From positions 194,615 through 258,614 of the forward strand of contig CAZWVB010000001.1 in NCBI GenBank assembly GCA_964637185.1: DNA of 64,000 nt, in the 5' to 3' direction. Shown piece by piece: positions 63,514 to 64,000 of the stretch. The notes under the pieces were generated by a model. That model worked only from the letters and a program-made list of their open reading frames with translations, was not told where the DNA came from and did not search any database. This DNA comes from CAZSVP01 sp964637185. Lineage in GTDB: Bacteria > Patescibacteriota > Saccharimonadia > CAILAD01 > BJGX01. Position 1 is the first letter of the stretch; each line of letters opens with the position of its first letter. Made by a program: the position numbers and the translations under genes.

Positions 63514-64000
63514 ATGAGCTCACCCAACCCCAAAATCACTCTCGAAGAACTGACAAGTTACTGCAAACGCCGTGGCTTTGTATTCCAATCCAGCGAGATT
63601 TATGGAGGTATTGGGGGTTTTTGGGACTATGGCCCCTATGGCGTGGAGCTTATCAGCAATCTCAAACAGGCTTGGTGGCGAGCATTTGTGTACCGCAATC
63701 CCAATATCTTTGGGCTTGACAGTGCTATTATCCAAAACCCCAAGCTCTGGGAGGCATCTGGACACGTGGCTGGTTTTGTCGACCCGATGATCGATTGCAA
63801 AGCCTGCAAACATCGGTTTCGTGCCGACCATGTGGCTGGTATTGATACGGGAGACCTCCAGGATCTAGCCAAAGCGCTCGAGGGCAAGGCTTGTCCCAAC
63901 TGTGGCGAGAAAGATACCTTCACGCCTCCGCGCCAATTCAATATGATGCTCACTACCCATATTGGCCCGGCTGAGGACGATACCACGCTGACATATCTGC
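63514..64000 (+). CDS. glyS: Glycyl-tRNA synthetase, N-terminal part
   Basis: The frame starts at ATG 63514 and is open to the window end (162 codons). RRGFVFQSSEIYGGIGGFWD, a YGPYGVELISNLKQAWW stretch, the class II motif 1 region and a Cys pair (CKACKHRF, later CPNCGEKD) match the single-chain alpha2 GlyRS of Archaea-like type rather than the alpha/beta GlyQ-GlyS pair. The promoter is a -10 box 8 nt before the start. Confidence 0.93.
   Translation, partial: MSSPNPKITLEELTSYCKRRGFVFQSSEIYGGIGGFWDYGPYGVELISNLKQAWWRAFVYRNPNIFGLDSAIIQNPKLWEASGHVAGFVDPMIDCKACKHRFRADHVAGIDTGDLQDLAKALEGKACPNCGEKDTFTPPRQFNMMLTTHIGPAEDDTTLTYL

Noticed and set aside
1..64000. Use of an alternative genetic code (UGA as glycine), known from some CPR lineages
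   Set aside because: Many genes end in TGA at the expected family length (crtE, recR, purB), so UGA is a normal stop here.
1..64000. CRISPR array, insertion sequence or prophage
   Set aside because: No regularly spaced short direct repeats, transposase, integrase or phage structural genes were seen.

Overview
The window reads as a chromosome segment of a Patescibacteria/CPR bacterium, most probably Candidatus Saccharibacteria (TM7). This rests on compact gene packing, many proteins of the CPR type (a 179-aa coiled-coil/beta-barrel protein, DUF4287, long N-terminal extensions on L1 and L7/L12), UGA used as a normal stop codon, and few biosynthetic genes. No rRNA gene lies in the window, so the phylum is an inference. 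One tRNA (Gln, TTG) is present. I see no insertion sequence, prophage or CRISPR array.

Layout. 1-8 kb: end of an ExoD-like gene, a secretory-lipase-like hydrolase, a GC-rich orphan, and a 1795-aa repeat protein ending in a GNAT domain. 8-12.7 kb: an ABC exporter, an ECF sigma factor, a likely membrane anti-sigma protein and a secreted coiled-coil protein. 12.7-20 kb: a divergent carotenoid locus (crtI-crtE-crtB facing two lycopene-cyclase-domain subunits and a prenyltransferase fused to a glycosyltransferase). 20-29.6 kb: secE-nusG-rplK-rplA, then dcd, nudix, tmk, a thyX-like gene and glyA, then rplJ-rplL behind an attenuator. 30-43 kb: dnaX-dnaB, a GtrA/GT2/GT39 envelope-glycan operon, ybaB-recR, an exonuclease, cysS and treT. 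43-54 kb: a 34-aa transcription unit, an ABC exporter, tRNA-Gln and small stand-alone genes. 54-58 kb: divergent purD/purB and a TPR protein. 58-64 kb: an antioxidant run (Bcp, SOD, AhpC), recO and the start of glyS.

Two gene styles alternate. Most genes are moderate in GC and are either leaderless (a -10 box 5-9 bp before the start codon and no Shine-Dalgarno) or translationally coupled. A second class, scattered over eight places and holding nudix-tmk-thyX, purD, purB, an ABC exporter and several orphans, is clearly richer in GC, always has a strong AGGAGG-like site, often a structured leader, and usually its own hairpin terminator.

The most novel signals are: (1) a three-copy structured RNA element that begins 3-5 nt after the stop codons of rplA, the 179-aa gene and recR, with three nested stems, the outer two kept by compensatory changes; (2) a ThyX-like protein with two half-degenerate ThyX domains whose signature halves complement each other; (3) a carotenoid locus whose gene set points to a C50 carotenoid, with an elongase-glycosyltransferase fusion; (4) the GC-rich, SD-led gene class itself.
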